Assembly (NCBI RefSeq): GCF_000471905.2
Contig: NW_006499617.1
Coordinates: 3,445,287 to 3,509,286 of the forward strand
Direction of reading: 5' to 3'
Source of the DNA: Amborella trichopoda
Taxonomy: Eukaryota; Streptophyta; Magnoliopsida; Amborellales; Amborellaceae
Length of the DNA stretch: 64,000 bases
A program made the translations under genes and the position numbers. Positions 35,401 through 46,586 of the stretch are shown here, piece by piece. The notes under the pieces are model-generated. The model did no database searches, was not told the origin of the DNA, and saw only the letters and a list, made by a program, of their open reading frames with translations. The stretch's first letter is position 1; the number at the start of each line of letters is the position of its first letter.

Positions 35401-36150
35401 AAAGACTTCCATACTATGCTTAAAAATCAATTTGATAAAAATATAAAAGTCTTTAGGTCGGATTCAAGGGAGGAATACCTATCTAATGAATTTCAGGCAT
35501 ATCTTCATATAAATGGCATTATTCATCAATTTTCATGCCCTCATACCCTTTAACAGAATGGAGTCACTGAAAAACAAGCATCGGTATATCCTTGAAACTG
35601 CTCGCTCTCTGCTTATAAGCACTAATTCTCCAAAGAATACGTGGGCTGAAGCATTCTCTACTATTGGGTATCTTGTTAATCTTCTTCCTACTTCTGTTCT
35701 ACAAAATGTTTTACCTTTTCATAAGATTTTTAAAAAATCCCCTGACTACTCATACTTACATGTATTTGGGTGCACTTGCTTTGTTCTTCTTCCTTCTCTT
35801 ACACGGGATAAACTCTCACCTAAGTCTATCAAGTGCATTTTTATGGGCTATGCAACCAATCAAAGGGATATCGTTGCTTTGATCCTACTATTAATCTTGT
35901 AAGAATCTTGTGACATGTTACATTTTTTGAAAATATACTTTTTCACCGCCATTTACAACTCCTACAACCACACATACATCTGATTTTTCAATCGTCCTTG
36001 GATTCGATATTCTTAGTCTTGAATGTTGTCACTCAAATGAGTCAGTTCTTCCTAGTGCTGATCATATATCACCTCTAGTTGTTGATCTGCCTACTGTGCC
36101 TTAGCAACTTTGGCAGTCTCTTTGTAAGTCTGTTCCTTCTAATTGTCTTA
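35401..36150 (+). pseudogene. Copia C integrase remainder
   Basis: Pieces read KVFRSDSREEYLSNEFQAYL, IIHQFSCPHT followed by LQQNGVTEKQ, and in another frame LSPKSIKCIFMGYATNQRD. The second catalytic Asp position is kept (SDSREEY). The GVTEKQ segment holds the Glu. Frameshifts near 35550 and 35870. Confidence 0.75.
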
Positions 36151-36152
36151 AC

Positions 36153-36840
36153 TTGCCAGTGATTAGCACATCACATACATGTTTTCCAACAACCACAACT
36201 AACCCCTTCTTTCATGAGTCATCCTCTTATTCTCAAGCATCTAAACTCCAATGTTGGCGCATGGCGATGAATGAGGAAATTGCAACTTTAGAGGCGAACC
36301 ACACTTGGGATTTAGTTACATTGCCCCCTAACAAGCATGGTAGTAAATGTATTTATAAAGTCAAGTTACGAGCTGATGGCACTCTTGACCGGCACAAAGC
36401 ACAATTAGTTGCAGAAGGTTACAACCAAGAATATGGCATTGATTATGAAGAAACTTTTTCTCATGTTGCTAAGATGACTATAATTTGTACTCTTCTTGCA
36501 CTAGCAACAATTCGTGATTGGCTATCTAGCAAATGGATGTCAAAAATGATTTTCTTAATGGAGAACTTCAAGAGGAAGTTTATATGCACCAGCCACCTAG
36601 GTTTGTTGCTCAAGATACATCATTGGTCTATTCATTTTGTAAAGCAATTTATCGTCTTAAACAAGCTCCTCGTGCATGGTTTTGAAATTCTTGCAATTGG
36701 TTTCATGCAAAGTAAAAATGAGCACTCCATATTTATTCGTACCACAAATGATAGAATTTGCATTTTTTTACTACATGTTGATGATATTCTCAGCTTTGGA
36801 GATGATTTTAATTCCATGAAAGATGTGAACCTATGATTGC
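36153..36840 (+). pseudogene. Copia C reverse transcriptase
   Basis: A 227-codon open frame starts with AMNEEIATLEANHTWDLVTL and KVKLRADGTLDRHKAQLVAE, then EETFSHVAKMTIICTLLALA. The DVKNAFLNGEL and [10 protein letters not shown] motifs are only readable in a shifted frame at 36535-36690. The active site is HVDD (LLHVDDILSFGDD) in place of YVDD. Confidence 0.85.
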
Positions 36841-37700
36841 AAGAAGAATTTCAAATGAAGGACCTTGGGGAAATATCTTACTTCCTTAGCCTTGAGATCA
36901 CTCGTTCTAAGCGTGGTATTTATATTCATCAACAAAAGAAATATTGTAGATCTTATTTCCAATGCCCGATTGAATGATGCGATGGTTGTTACTACACCCA
37001 TGGAGCTCAATGTTGAACTTTCTGTACATATTGGCGATCCTCTTCCCGAGCATACAATGTATCACAAACTTGTAGGCTCCCTCATCTATCTCACTATGGC
37101 ACGCCCAAATATTACATATGTTGTCCATGTTGTGAGCCAATTTGTTTCAAATCTTCGACGACAACATCTTTCAGCAGTTCACCGAATTTTGCGCTATGTT
37201 CGAGGCACTTCCAATCGTGGATTATTTTTTGCCTCCACATCCGCTTTAGATCTATTGGCATATGCAGATGCAGATTGGATAGGTGATCCAAACACTTGCA
37301 GCTTCAAAACAGGATATTGTGTATTTCTTGGATCATCCTTAATATCATGGAAGAGAAAGAAATAAGATAATATCCAAGTCAAGCACTGAAGCTGAATATC
37401 GTGCTATGTCATCCGTGGCTAGTGAGATTATTTGGGTTCATATTCTTCTCAATGACTTTGGTATTACTATTTCAAATCCCACACCATTATATGTAGATAA
37501 CCAAAGTGCGATTAAAATTGCATCTAATCCAGTCTTTCATAATGTGGATTGCCATTATGTTCGCGACTGCTATCTTGATGGCAAATTATCTCTCCCTTAT
37601 ATTTCTTCTACTACACAAACGGCTGATGTTTTCACCAAATTAGTTACTCAGACATGCCATGATGTTCTAGTAGACAAGTTAATGCTTTACTCATATCCAC
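36841..37700 (+). pseudogene. Copia C RT C-terminus and RNase H
   Basis: LVGSLIYLTMARPNITYVVH, AVHRILRYVRGTSNRGLFFA, LLAYADADWIGDPNTCSFKT and GYCVFLGSSLISWKRKK are in one frame up to 37365. After a one-base slip it reads SSKSSTEAEYRAMSSVASEI and VDNQSAIKIASNPVFHNVDC. The order and residues are those of Copia RNase H. Confidence 0.88.
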
Positions 37701-37708
37701 ATCAGCTT

Positions 37709-37957
37709 GATGGGGGTAATAATGTGTGTATAAAAATAAAACTAAAACGTATATTTTTCAGTTGTCCTTTATTGTAATAGTATATTTGTGTAGGGGTAAT
37801 TTGGTATACACTAAATATGTATTTGTATATAAGCCCTTTTAGGGTTTCATTCCTCCTTAATAATAATTGATCAAGATTGTTTCTCTTCTAGACTTTATTG
37901 AGTTCTTTATCTTCTCTAAATCTAATAACTAACCCTAATAGCTAACTAGGTTATACA
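37709..37957 (+). repeat. Copia C PPT and 3' LTR
   Basis: PPT GATGGGGGT, then AT-rich LTR text with a TATATAAG box at 37826-37833 followed by CCCTTTTAGGGTTTCATTCC, a normal promoter-to-R layout. The 3' end is placed where the PIF-like terminal sequence resumes. Confidence 0.65.
37826..37833 (+). promoter_or_regulatory. TATA box of Copia C LTR
   Basis: TATATAAG within TTTGTATATAAGCCC, about 108 bases into the 3' LTR. Confidence 0.55.
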
Positions 37958-38101
37958 AAAAGATGATCCAAACATGAGATTTGCATAACCTAGTAGACAT
38001 TCAAAGCTATCCAAACAATCATATTTAAGTAACCAGATTTTAATCTAAGAAAGGTTTGGTATAGTAGAGTTTTGATTTAAAACCTGGGTTTGATAGGAGC
38101 C
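37958..38101 (-). repeat. Right end of PIF-like element 1
   Basis: Reverse complement runs GGCTCCTATCAAACCCAGG, then ATGATTGTTTGGATAGCTTT and ATGTTTGGATCATCTTTTTG. It aligns with 38434-38630, the left end of element 2 (ATGATTGTTTGGATAGCTTG, CGTTTGGGTCATCTATTTC). Confidence 0.8.
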
Positions 38102-38429
38102 AAGTGAGCTATAAGTGAATCACCAGCTTTGCTTGGGTCTTTTAAAAGCAATCTGAGACCTTGTAGTACAGCCAAAAGCTTGGCCACACTGGCCGTAGTG
38201 ATTCCACAAGGGCCTAAAAGAAAGTGGCCCGATTATGGTCTCTAATAATGCCCCCAATTCTAGAAAGGCTAGATTTGCCTACAGAGTGACCATCCAAATC
38301 CAGTTTTACAAGCGCACCTTTCCTATTCTTGATATAGTTTAGTCTAAAGGGATGCAAAACATATCACTTCTTAACACACAAGAGCAGGCAGCAACACTTT
38401 CCGCATTCCCCCACACTTGTCAAAAACCT
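38102..38429 (-). pseudogene. LINE-type RNase H (RVT_3) fragment
   Basis: Minus strand near 38320-38230 reads ALVKLDLDGHSVGKSSLSRI followed by GGIIRDHNRATF. This matches the KLN-DG-S-GNPG-AG-GGVIRD pattern of RNase H domains at the end of plant L1-type LINEs. It lies between the two PIF-like elements, and neither its 5' part nor a poly(A) tail is present. Confidence 0.7.
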
Positions 38430-38432
38430 TTA

Positions 38433-40659
38433 GGGCTCATTTGAATCATATGGTAAACAAAACCATCTTTTGGATCACAACATGGTTATGCAAATCCTGA
38501 TGATGCCGAAACCTGGTTATTGAGAAATGATTGTTTGGATAGCTTGTAGACAATACCCAGATTATGCAAAATCCCTCGTTTGGGTCATCTATTTCTGTAA
38601 CTTGGGTTTACACTATTTATAACACATTTGGTAGGTTTGAAACATTTTCGTGCAAAATATTTTCATGTGAAAATTATGTTACACACATTTGGTATGCAAC
38701 AATACATATAAAAACAATTTCCCATTACAAAAATCTTAACCAAAATTTTAGAGAGAGACTATACCAAATTTTAGAGAGAGAAACTACCTAAATCTTTTTA
38801 CATAGAGAAACTATCTCAACATTTTTAGAGAGAAATTTGTCTTAAACTTTAAATTTGATTTAGTTTCTTTTCAAATGTTTTGAGATAGTTTCTCTCTCTA
38901 AAAATTTGAAATTTCACTTAGTTGAAATTTTCTCTCTCTAATAATTTTGAGATAGTTTCTATCTTCATGTAGTTTCTCTCTCTAAAATTTAATATAGTTT
39001 GTCTCACTAAACTTTAAAATACTTTCCCTCTCTAGAAATTAAAATTTGAGAAACTTTCTCATAAAATTTGAGAAAATTTCTTCGAGATAGGCTATCTCTC
39101 TAATTTTTTTAAAGTAATTTCTCTCCCTAAAACTTGATATAGTTTCATTCTCTAAAGTTCTAAGATACTTTCTCTCTAACAATTGAAATTTGATATAATT
39201 TCTCTATCTAAAATTTTTGAGATAGTTCTCTCTCTAAAAAATTTCAAGTTGTTTCACTCTCTAAATTTTGATGTAGTTTCCCTCTCTAAAACTTAAAATT
39301 TGATATAGTTTCCCTCGCTAAAATTTTTAAGATAGTTACTCTTTAAAAACATTTAGGGGGTTTTTCTCTCTAAAATTTGAAATAGTTTCTCTCTCTAAAA
39401 TTTTAAGATATTCTCACTCTAAGCTTAAAATTTGAGATAAATTCCTTTTAAAATTTTTGAGATAGTTTCTCTCTCTAAAAATTTTGAGATAGTTTCTCTC
39501 CCTAAAATGTTTTTGATAGTCTCTCTCTCTAAAATTTGATATAGTTTATATATCTAAAATTTTAAGATACTCTCCTTTTAAAACTGGAAATTTTGAGATA
39601 GTCCCTTTCATTAAAATGTTTTAAGTATTTCTCTCTCTAAAAAAATTTAGTTTGTTTCTTTCTCTAAAATTTGATATAGTTTATGTCTAAAGTTTTACAA
39701 TACTTTCTCTTAAAAACTTGAAATTTGAGATAGTTTCTCTCTCTAAACAATTTCATGTAATTTCTCTATCTAAAATATGATATAACTACTCTCTCTAAAA
39801 TTTTAAGTTTTGTTTTCTCTCTAAAATTTGAAATTTAAGATAGTTTCTCTCTAAAATTTTAAGATAGTTTCTCTTCTTTCTCTAAAATTTGATATAACTT
39901 TTCTCTTAAATTTTGAGATACTTTCTCTATCTAAAACTTAAAATTTGAGATACTCTCTCTCTCTAAAAATTTTGAGATAGTTTCTCCCTCTAAAAATTTT
40001 CAAGTAATTTCTCTCTTGAAAATTTGATTAGTTGCTCTCTAAAGTTTTAAGATACTTTTTCTCTCTAAAATTTCAAATTTGATATGGTTCTGCTTTCTAA
40101 AATTCTTGAAATAGTTTATCTCTAAAAAATTCAAGTAGTTTCTCTATCTAGAATTTGATATGTTTGATCTTTTTAAAATTTAAAGATACGTTATTCATCT
40201 AAAATTTATAATTTGATATAATTTCTCTCTCTAAATTTTTTAGATTTCTCTCTTTAAATTTTTTATATAATTTCTCTCTCTAAAATGTGATGGTTTCTCT
40301 CTCCAAAACTTGAAATTTGATATATTTTCTCTCTCTAAAAACTTTGAAATAGTTTCTTTCTCTAAAATTTTTTAGTAGTTTTGTTCTCTAAAATTTGATA
40401 TAGTTTATCTTTTTAAATAAACTATTGTGGTGTATGAAAATACTATTGTCACAAGTGCTATTCCTTATTTCATGCTTAGACAAAACAATGTTTTGGATAA
40501 CTCAAATTTTTTTTTAGTTTTGTATGTCCATGTTTTGGCTCAATTTCTGGTTACAGAAAACATGATTATGTATCCAAAAAGTTGTCAAATGTGTTTTTTT
40601 GTGGGATAATATGGTTATACAAAACCATGTTTTGTTTACCCTAGGATCCAAATGACCCC
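38433..40659 (+). mobile_element. PIF/Harbinger-like minisatellite element 2, uninterrupted
   Basis: Terminal inverted repeats GGGCTCATTTGAATC (left) and GGGGTCATTTGGATCC (right, reversed), extended by GGTAAACAAAACCAT / GGGTAAACAAAACATGG. TTA lies on both sides (38430-38432, 40660-40662), the 3-bp duplication typical of PIF/Harbinger. The interior is minisatellite with no transposase frame, so it is non-autonomous (Tourist-like, though large). Confidence 0.85.
38740..40420 (-). repeat. AGAGAGAGAAACTATCTC minisatellite, block 4
   Basis: The largest block. The first ~115 bases (38740-38855) are purine-rich on the plus strand. The rest (38865-40420) is the reverse complement, TTTCTCTCTCTAAAATTTTG plus AGATAG, so the array flips orientation once. 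Unit about 30-33 bases with a variable spacer (TGAGATAG, TGATATAG, CAAGTAG). Confidence 0.9.
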
Positions 40660-40662
40660 TTA

Positions 40663-41222
40663 TTGAGAGATTTGGTGTTACAATGGCCTCAACTCTCGTA
40701 ATGATTATTTCTTCCAAATGGTGGAAAAAACCATTGCTCAAGGAACTAAATAACTGATCGACGGAGTACCCACATAAATTTCAGCTAAATAAAATAACCA
40801 ATGCCACTGTCTCAAAGCGACATCATCATCATCACCATTCAAACTTTATTCCAATTATTTGGAATCAGCTTGTTTCAAAGCAAAATCATAGCCAAAACCT
40901 AACCGCGCTTAAATAAATGTCAAGCGGGTGGAGCAGTACACTTATCTCACTCTGGAGTCAAATTTAATAAATGTAATTTTAGTTGGTGCCACATTTATAT
41001 ATATAATTAAGAGTGATGAGTTTAATTTATCAAGCGGATCCTTTTTCCCTCCAACTTTTCTAAAATATTCTTCTCTCATTCTAAAGTTTAAAATGAGAAC
41101 TCATACTGAAAATAAGATGTCAAATCATGTCAAACTTTTCTATTATCCCACCAATTTATCAAAATTTTGATTCTCTTGACTCTATAAAAAAGAACCTAAA
41201 ATAGGAGTCCGTTAAAAAGTAA
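40663..41222. other. Inter-element stretch with an RTE-LINE-like 3' end
   Basis: The reverse-oriented text CATCATCATCATCACCATTC, then AACTTTATTCCAATTATTTG and GAATCAGCTTG (40823-40873), resembles the plant RTE-type LINE 3' tail, in which a trinucleotide repeat follows a CCAA-T-TTTGGGGTCGGCT word. No other feature recognised in the rest. Confidence 0.4.
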
Positions 41223-42180
41223 GGGGTGATTTGGTTCGCATGAAATAGTTTGACAAAAAACATTTACATGCGCAAACAATCTCCAAGGAAAAAATTACTC
41301 AAGCAAAACAGACGGAGACTAAGAGGGAAAACACAATTTGGCTTATATAAAAAGATTCCAGGGACACTTCGAAATATTTCTAGAATATTATCAATTTATG
41401 TGAAGAGAAAATAGAATTGCTCCCTGGACGGTACTTCCAAGACATGGTCCCCGCAAATACATTTTAAACCACACAAGTAATACCACTATTTTTTATTTTT
41501 GCAACCACACCCTAAATAAAAAAGTAATTTTTTAAGACAAAAATACCCCATGTATAAAATAAAATTTGAGAGAATTTCTCTCCCTAAAACTTTCATGATA
41601 GTTTCTTTCTCTAAAATATAAAAATTGAAATAGTTTTTCTCTCTAAAAATTTTAAGATATTTCCCTCTTTAAAACTTTAAATTGGAGATAGTATATCTCT
41701 TTAAATATATTGAGATAGTTTCTCTGTCTCAAAATTTTAAGATAATTTATTTCTCTTAAAATTTTGAAGCAGTTTCTCTCTCTTAAAAATTAAAATTTGA
41801 GTAGCTTCTTTTTAAAAACTTTGAGATAGTTTCTCTCTCTAAAATAAATCTAAGATAGTTTCTCTCTATATATATTTGAAATTCGATTAGCTTTGGTCTC
41901 TAAAAACTTTGATATAGTTTTTATTTAAATTCTGAGATAGCTTTTTCCTAAAATTTTGAGATAGTTTCTATCTAAAACTTGAAATTTGCATAGTTTCTCT
42001 CTTTAAAAATTTTGTTATTACTTCTCTAGCTAAAATTTAAAATTAAATATGTTTTCTCTCTCTAAAATTTTTTAGATTCTTTCTCTCTCTAACTTAAAAT
42101 TTGAGATAGTTTCTCTCTCTAACAATTTGGAGATAATTTCTCTCTTTTAAATTTTAAAATAGTTTTTATTTAAGAGAGTT
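41223..42180 (+). mobile_element. PIF-like minisatellite element 3, truncated
   Basis: GGGGTGATTTGGTTCGCATG at 41223, after TAA, resembles the GGGGTCATTTGGATCC terminus. The following 330 bases do not match elements 1 or 2. Pyrimidine-rich minisatellite (block 5, about 41560-42175) follows in the same orientation as element 2 and breaks off where Gypsy-like text starts. No right terminus seen. Confidence 0.5.
41560..42175 (-). repeat. AGAGAGAGAAACTATCTC minisatellite, block 5
   Basis: Same unit as block 4, in the TTTCTCTCTCTAAAATTT orientation, more diverged. Confidence 0.85.
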
Positions 42181-45100
42181 TTTGACATATCTAAATCCAA
42201 TCCCGATCTAATACTTGATCTCGTGTAAATTTGCTCTGCACAAGTTAATTTAAAAATATGAGGGATCCTGTCAAATTCTAACCCAAAGATGATAAAACCT
42301 CACTGAAGAGATCGAATAATCTTTGGATCGTCGTTAATGCTGGCTGTAATCACATCAAAGTCGGGAATGTATGACCGAATTCATGTAGGAAGCATAATAA
42401 AATACTGAAAATCACAAGAAATATCATAAAATTGAGAATGAATCTAAATAAAGGAAATTACCAACCAGTCGGGGCCTTTCGGCCCAGCACCCAAAAAAGG
42501 AGCTTGATCATAGCTTTATTTAATAGATTATAGCCTCTTTTTTTGAAATGAACGACTTATCTTAATTTTGAATGAATAAGATTTACAAGCTCTTAAATAT
42601 CTAGGGTTTTAAGGCATTATGGATTTAATACATGAGCGGTTTTTCTTGTGGAATGGAGGATCATGGTTGATGGAATAGGGAGGGTTTCTTGGTTCCAATG
42701 ATACACTAGAGCTTAGGGTTTATAAGAAACCAGGGTTAGGGTTTAGAATTTAGGTCAGCCTAGGGTTTAGGGGAGCCCTTTGGGGGTAAAAAATGAGAGT
42801 TTTTATAGACAAATAAAAATGAGAAATTAAAAAGCAGTTTATCTGAGCCAATCAGAAGCTGACTGCTGGCCATGATGGATATTATGGTAACTTTTACGCC
42901 TTATGTTGCAGCGTAATCTGCTAATCGACTCTAACTGATACAGATTTTTTCGAGATTTTGATGCTGAATGCATTTTCTTGCCATTTCTGATCAAAATTAA
43001 CCGTTTAATTGATTTTATTAATTTCTCATCGCTTTTCCACTGAAAACCTGCCAGGGTTTGGCTTAAGGCTAAATCTTTTGGGAATTTAGATTCTTTTGGA
43101 TTATTTTGGGCTAGATTATGGGCTGGGATGACTATAGTTTATTATAAAACACGGTGTATTAGGCTAATGTGATCCTTGGGATTTAAAAGGGTATTCTAAG
43201 TCCTTTCAAGTGATTTTAGGGGTCATTTCTATGCCTTAAGATCTAAAAATTCAGAGCAATTCCAAACTGGCTATCTCTAGTTCCCCTTCTTTAGCACACC
43301 CTGCAATTTGAGGGAGAGGTGGGCAACAAAGAAGTAGACACCTATAAACAGATAAATGACTTAAAGACTTGGAACTAATGCTCAGAGGATGATCGTCCCA
43401 TCACATTTGTCGGCACCTTGACTGCCACCCTATGTCAATTGCCTACCTAAGAATTTTTGCATATAGGGCTTAGGGGTTGTGAGTTCTCTGAAGTGTTTGC
43501 ATACAATATATGTTGTAATTGCTGCCTGAGTTCCATCATGTCACCTTCTCTTTCTGAGTACTGGGCGCGGGGCTGGGTTATAGGATCCTATGGATTATCA
43601 AGATCTTTGACCTGCATTCTCGTCAAAATTGAAGGGTTATTGAGAGCGAGACAATTTTCAACATTCCAAGGCTTTGATCCTACTCCTTAATTTTTGAAAA
43701 TATTTTAGATATTTTTTTTTAAATAGAGAGAAGCCTTATAAACAGATATTGGTGTGGGGTTTGTAATTTCAACCATAATTAAAAAAAATTGAAAACACCA
43801 CCACATAATTTTTTAAAATCTCCAAATTAGATTGATTTCAGCATTTGGAGTTTTGAAAATAAATGGTAATTAAGGAATATCAATTAACAAATTCTGAAAT
43901 TAACAAAAGAGATTAAAAAATAGAAATTAGCAAATGATAACTAAGAAATCATAAAAGTAAGAAATGGGACACTTAAAAACTTCAGAATTAAGAATAATTG
44001 AAATTAAAAAATATCGAAATAAAGAAATGAAGAATTAAGAAGTATCAAATTAAGAAATATTAAAATTACGAAATCAAAATGAAGAATTTTGAAATTAAGA
44101 AATGGGAAATTAAAAAATTAAACAAAAACTTTTGAAAAGGAGAGAATTTTTTATAAAAAAAAATAGTCAGTAGTTTTAGCTTGCAACTATGGAACCAAAT
44201 AAACAATTTTTTGTCATGCAGGGACAGACATGGTAATGTAAATTTATTTTCTTGTCGAGAACAATGACATAAAACTTAGGTCATGTCAAGAACATTGAAT
44301 GAATACGCCCAACCTTTTACGTCATATGGGGATTGATATTTTAAATTGAGTTTAAAAATACACCCGAATTTTTATGTTATAGGGGCATATACGATTTTTT
44401 AATGAGTTTGAACAATATACCCAACCTTTTATGTTATATAAGGCTAGATGTTTTCGGGCTTGAGAAGTAGCAGTTTAGGATCATGCATGGAGCTGACTTA
44501 AAATGATTTTAAATAAATTGACAGTTTTGGTTCATGCCATAACTAACTAATGCTAGAAATAAATTGACAATTTTGAATTAAACTGGCAGTTTGGGTTCAC
44601 GCAAGGAACTGAGTTAAAAATGATGACGGTTTAGGCTCATGCTACCAATGAGCATTTGAAAATGAATTTTTGAAATAAAAAATGAAGAGGATTGGGGGAT
44701 ATTTTTTTGCAAAGAGTAATTTGGGAAATGACGTTGGTCAACAGTTTAAGCCCTTGCAACCATGGGCCACCGAAATTTATTTTTCAAAATAAAGAGGAAT
44801 TTCAAAATAAAGCAATCGTAGTTTAGCCCCATAGGACCATGGAGTTCTGAAGAAGACTTGAAGGAAAAAGATAGTTGGAAAAGAAATGCAGCAATCACTT
44901 TTAAGCTCTTGTGAACAGGAAGCACTGAAGACGATTTTTTTCTTCAGAAAATGAGAATGAAATACAAATGATCATGAAATGGTTTGGTCATAGTTTAGGC
45001 TCTTGTGACCTAGGAGCATGAGATTGATAGTTGAAAACAAAATAGTCAGAATTTAAAAATTTTGAAGATAAAAATAAAATAAAATCTTGCAGATGAAATA

Positions 45101-45740
45101 GTCATACAATTTATGCTCATTTGACCAAGGAGCATGGAAAAAAATTTAAATTTGTTTTTCTTTTAAGAATGTGGAATTTGGAAGTCATTTGAGAACTCTT
45201 TTCTTTTGGGCAGGGGGATATTTTGAGATATTGATTTCTAGAGATTCTGATTACAAAGGGGGTTTATTAGAAATTTGAAGACAAAGAGGTTTCTTTTTAA
45301 AAAAGTTTATTTCCTTTTTATTTTTTTTATTTTTTATTATTGGGGCTGAAACTTAAGGGTAATGTTGAATTTCCAAAGAGGTGCTTGGAGACAACATATG
45401 TTCTAGAAACTTCTAAAAATTGGAAAGAATGCTGCTTCCTACATTTTCCTTTTTTGTTCAAAATTTGGAGGAAATATATGATTGAAGACGAAAAAGAAAT
45501 AAACTTTTTTTTTTTTAATTAGTTTTACAAGATGGAAAGACTTAAAAGGAAATTTGAATAAGATGCAAGTAATCTCGTTTTCAGAAAGTGGGAATTTTTT
45601 TTTTGAGAAATAAATGAGGACTTAGGCACTTTTGACTGATTGTTTCTTACATAGATTTGATCAAAACGATGTTGGACCTGCGCCATCAGGGCAGGAGGAA
45701 CTCAATCCAATGTTGAGTTCCACTCAAGAGAGAAAATACA
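42181..45740 (-). mobile_element. Decayed Gypsy-type LTR element C (relative of A)
   Basis: 42181-43278 resembles the Gypsy-type LTR in layout: GGCCTTTCGGCCCAGCACCC, GGGTTAGGGTTTAGAATTTA, a long AT-rich part. The PPT-side text AGTTCCCCTTCTTTAGCACA and GGGAGAGGTGGGCAACAAAG followed by AAGTAGACAC at 43279-43346 parallels 24053-24105 of element A. The interior 43350-45740 is non-coding, with diverged tandem phrases. No gag or pol recognised, and no second LTR seen. Confidence 0.6.
44160..45140. repeat. CAGTTTAGGCTC(A/T)TG(C/T)AACCATGGAGC dispersed tandem phrase
   Basis: About ten decayed copies at 60-100-base spacing, for example near 44168, 44465, 44525, 44585, 44625, 44738, 44818, 44900, 44992 and 45105. 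Three related copies lie in element A at 24700-24900. A second phrase, CCCAACCTTTTA(C/T)GTCATAT, occurs three times at 44308-44435. Confidence 0.65.
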
Positions 45741-46012
45741 TTCAATATTAAACACTAAAAACAGCCTATAAACATTGGTTTTTATATAAATAAATTATAA
45801 AGGTGTACAATGCAATAAAATGCCAATGAACAACAGCAAGTTGTGCGATAAGGCTCAAGTCACGAGGTGCCTTCAAGTGAATTGATTTTTACCAGTCAAG
45901 GACATAGTTTCAACTCATATGATTGCCCAACTCCAGTAGCACGAGAATATGGTCGAATGTAATCTAGATAATGGGAAGCAATGAAGGAGGATAGTAAAAA
46001 CTAAAGGGTGTC
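45741..46012. other. Unassigned spacer
   Basis: AT-rich, no coding signal or recognised repeat. Confidence 0.4.
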
Positions 46013-46397
46013 GTTTGTATAGAGCTGAGGCTCTAAACGATCAAAGTAAAGAGCACCTTCAAATACTATCGAGAAATGTGATTTCAAAAAAGAAAAAAAC
46101 AACTGGAAATCTGTGTGATAGCCTCAAAATATATTTTTATCTCTAATTATAAAATTTGAAGTTTCAAAAGTAGTGTAGATCGAGCAGATTTATGAAAATC
46201 TTGAAACTGAATGTTCAAAAATGCGGCACAAAATACACTATATCCAAAACTTGAAATCTATTTTTTTTCTCATGACCATATATCTTGATGTCAAGATGAT
46301 CAATTTGAGGATATTTGAGCATCAAAACAACCTTTTATAGTGAAAGTTTTGAGGTGCGCTCTAATTTCATTGATTAGAGCCTCAGCTCTATATAAAC
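46013..46397. mobile_element. MITE with long inverted repeats
   Basis: Left end GTTTGTATAGAGCTGAGGCT CTAAACGATC pairs with the reversed right end GTTTATATAGAGCTGAGGCT CTAATCAATG. The match continues loosely for about 60 bases (AAGAGCACCTTCAAA / TAGAGCGCACCTCAAA). 385 bases, no coding. No clear target duplication, so the superfamily is undecided. Confidence 0.75.
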
Positions 46398-46586
46398 TTT
46401 TTCCATAAATAAATATGCTCAACATTCTCAAAGAAATAACTCACACTGTCAACGTGAGAGAGTGTTGTGGTACTGAACAATAGTTCGATATAGTGGAAAT
46501 TTGGCATTATGATGGCCTATAAAACAGTGTTTTGAATCTCAAAAGAGACTTAACCTTACTGATCTTGAGTCACGAATGTGTAAAAG

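Larger units (their letters stand above)
33076..37957 (+). mobile_element. Ty1/Copia retrotransposon C, decayed
   Basis: Plus-strand gag, PR, GAG-pre, INT, RT and RNase H relics in the standard order, a PPT at 37709-37717 and a 3' LTR. A matching 5' LTR was not found. 33076-33581 is a T/C-rich leader with no gene. The element separates minisatellite block 3 from the right end of PIF-like element 1. Confidence 0.85.
13166..38101 (-). mobile_element. PIF/Harbinger-like minisatellite element 1, split by three insertions
   Basis: The left end, AGGATCGTTTCGATTAGG at 13166 and the next 160 bases, matches the reverse complement of the right end of element 2 (40659 leftwards). Its right end (37958-38101) matches the reverse complement of the left end of element 2. 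The interior purine-rich minisatellite blocks (13480-14238, 22527-22901, 32735-33075) are interrupted by a MULE, a Gypsy-type element and a Copia element. Without these it is about 1.9 kb, near the 2.23 kb of element 2. Non-autonomous: no transposase seen. Confidence 0.72.
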
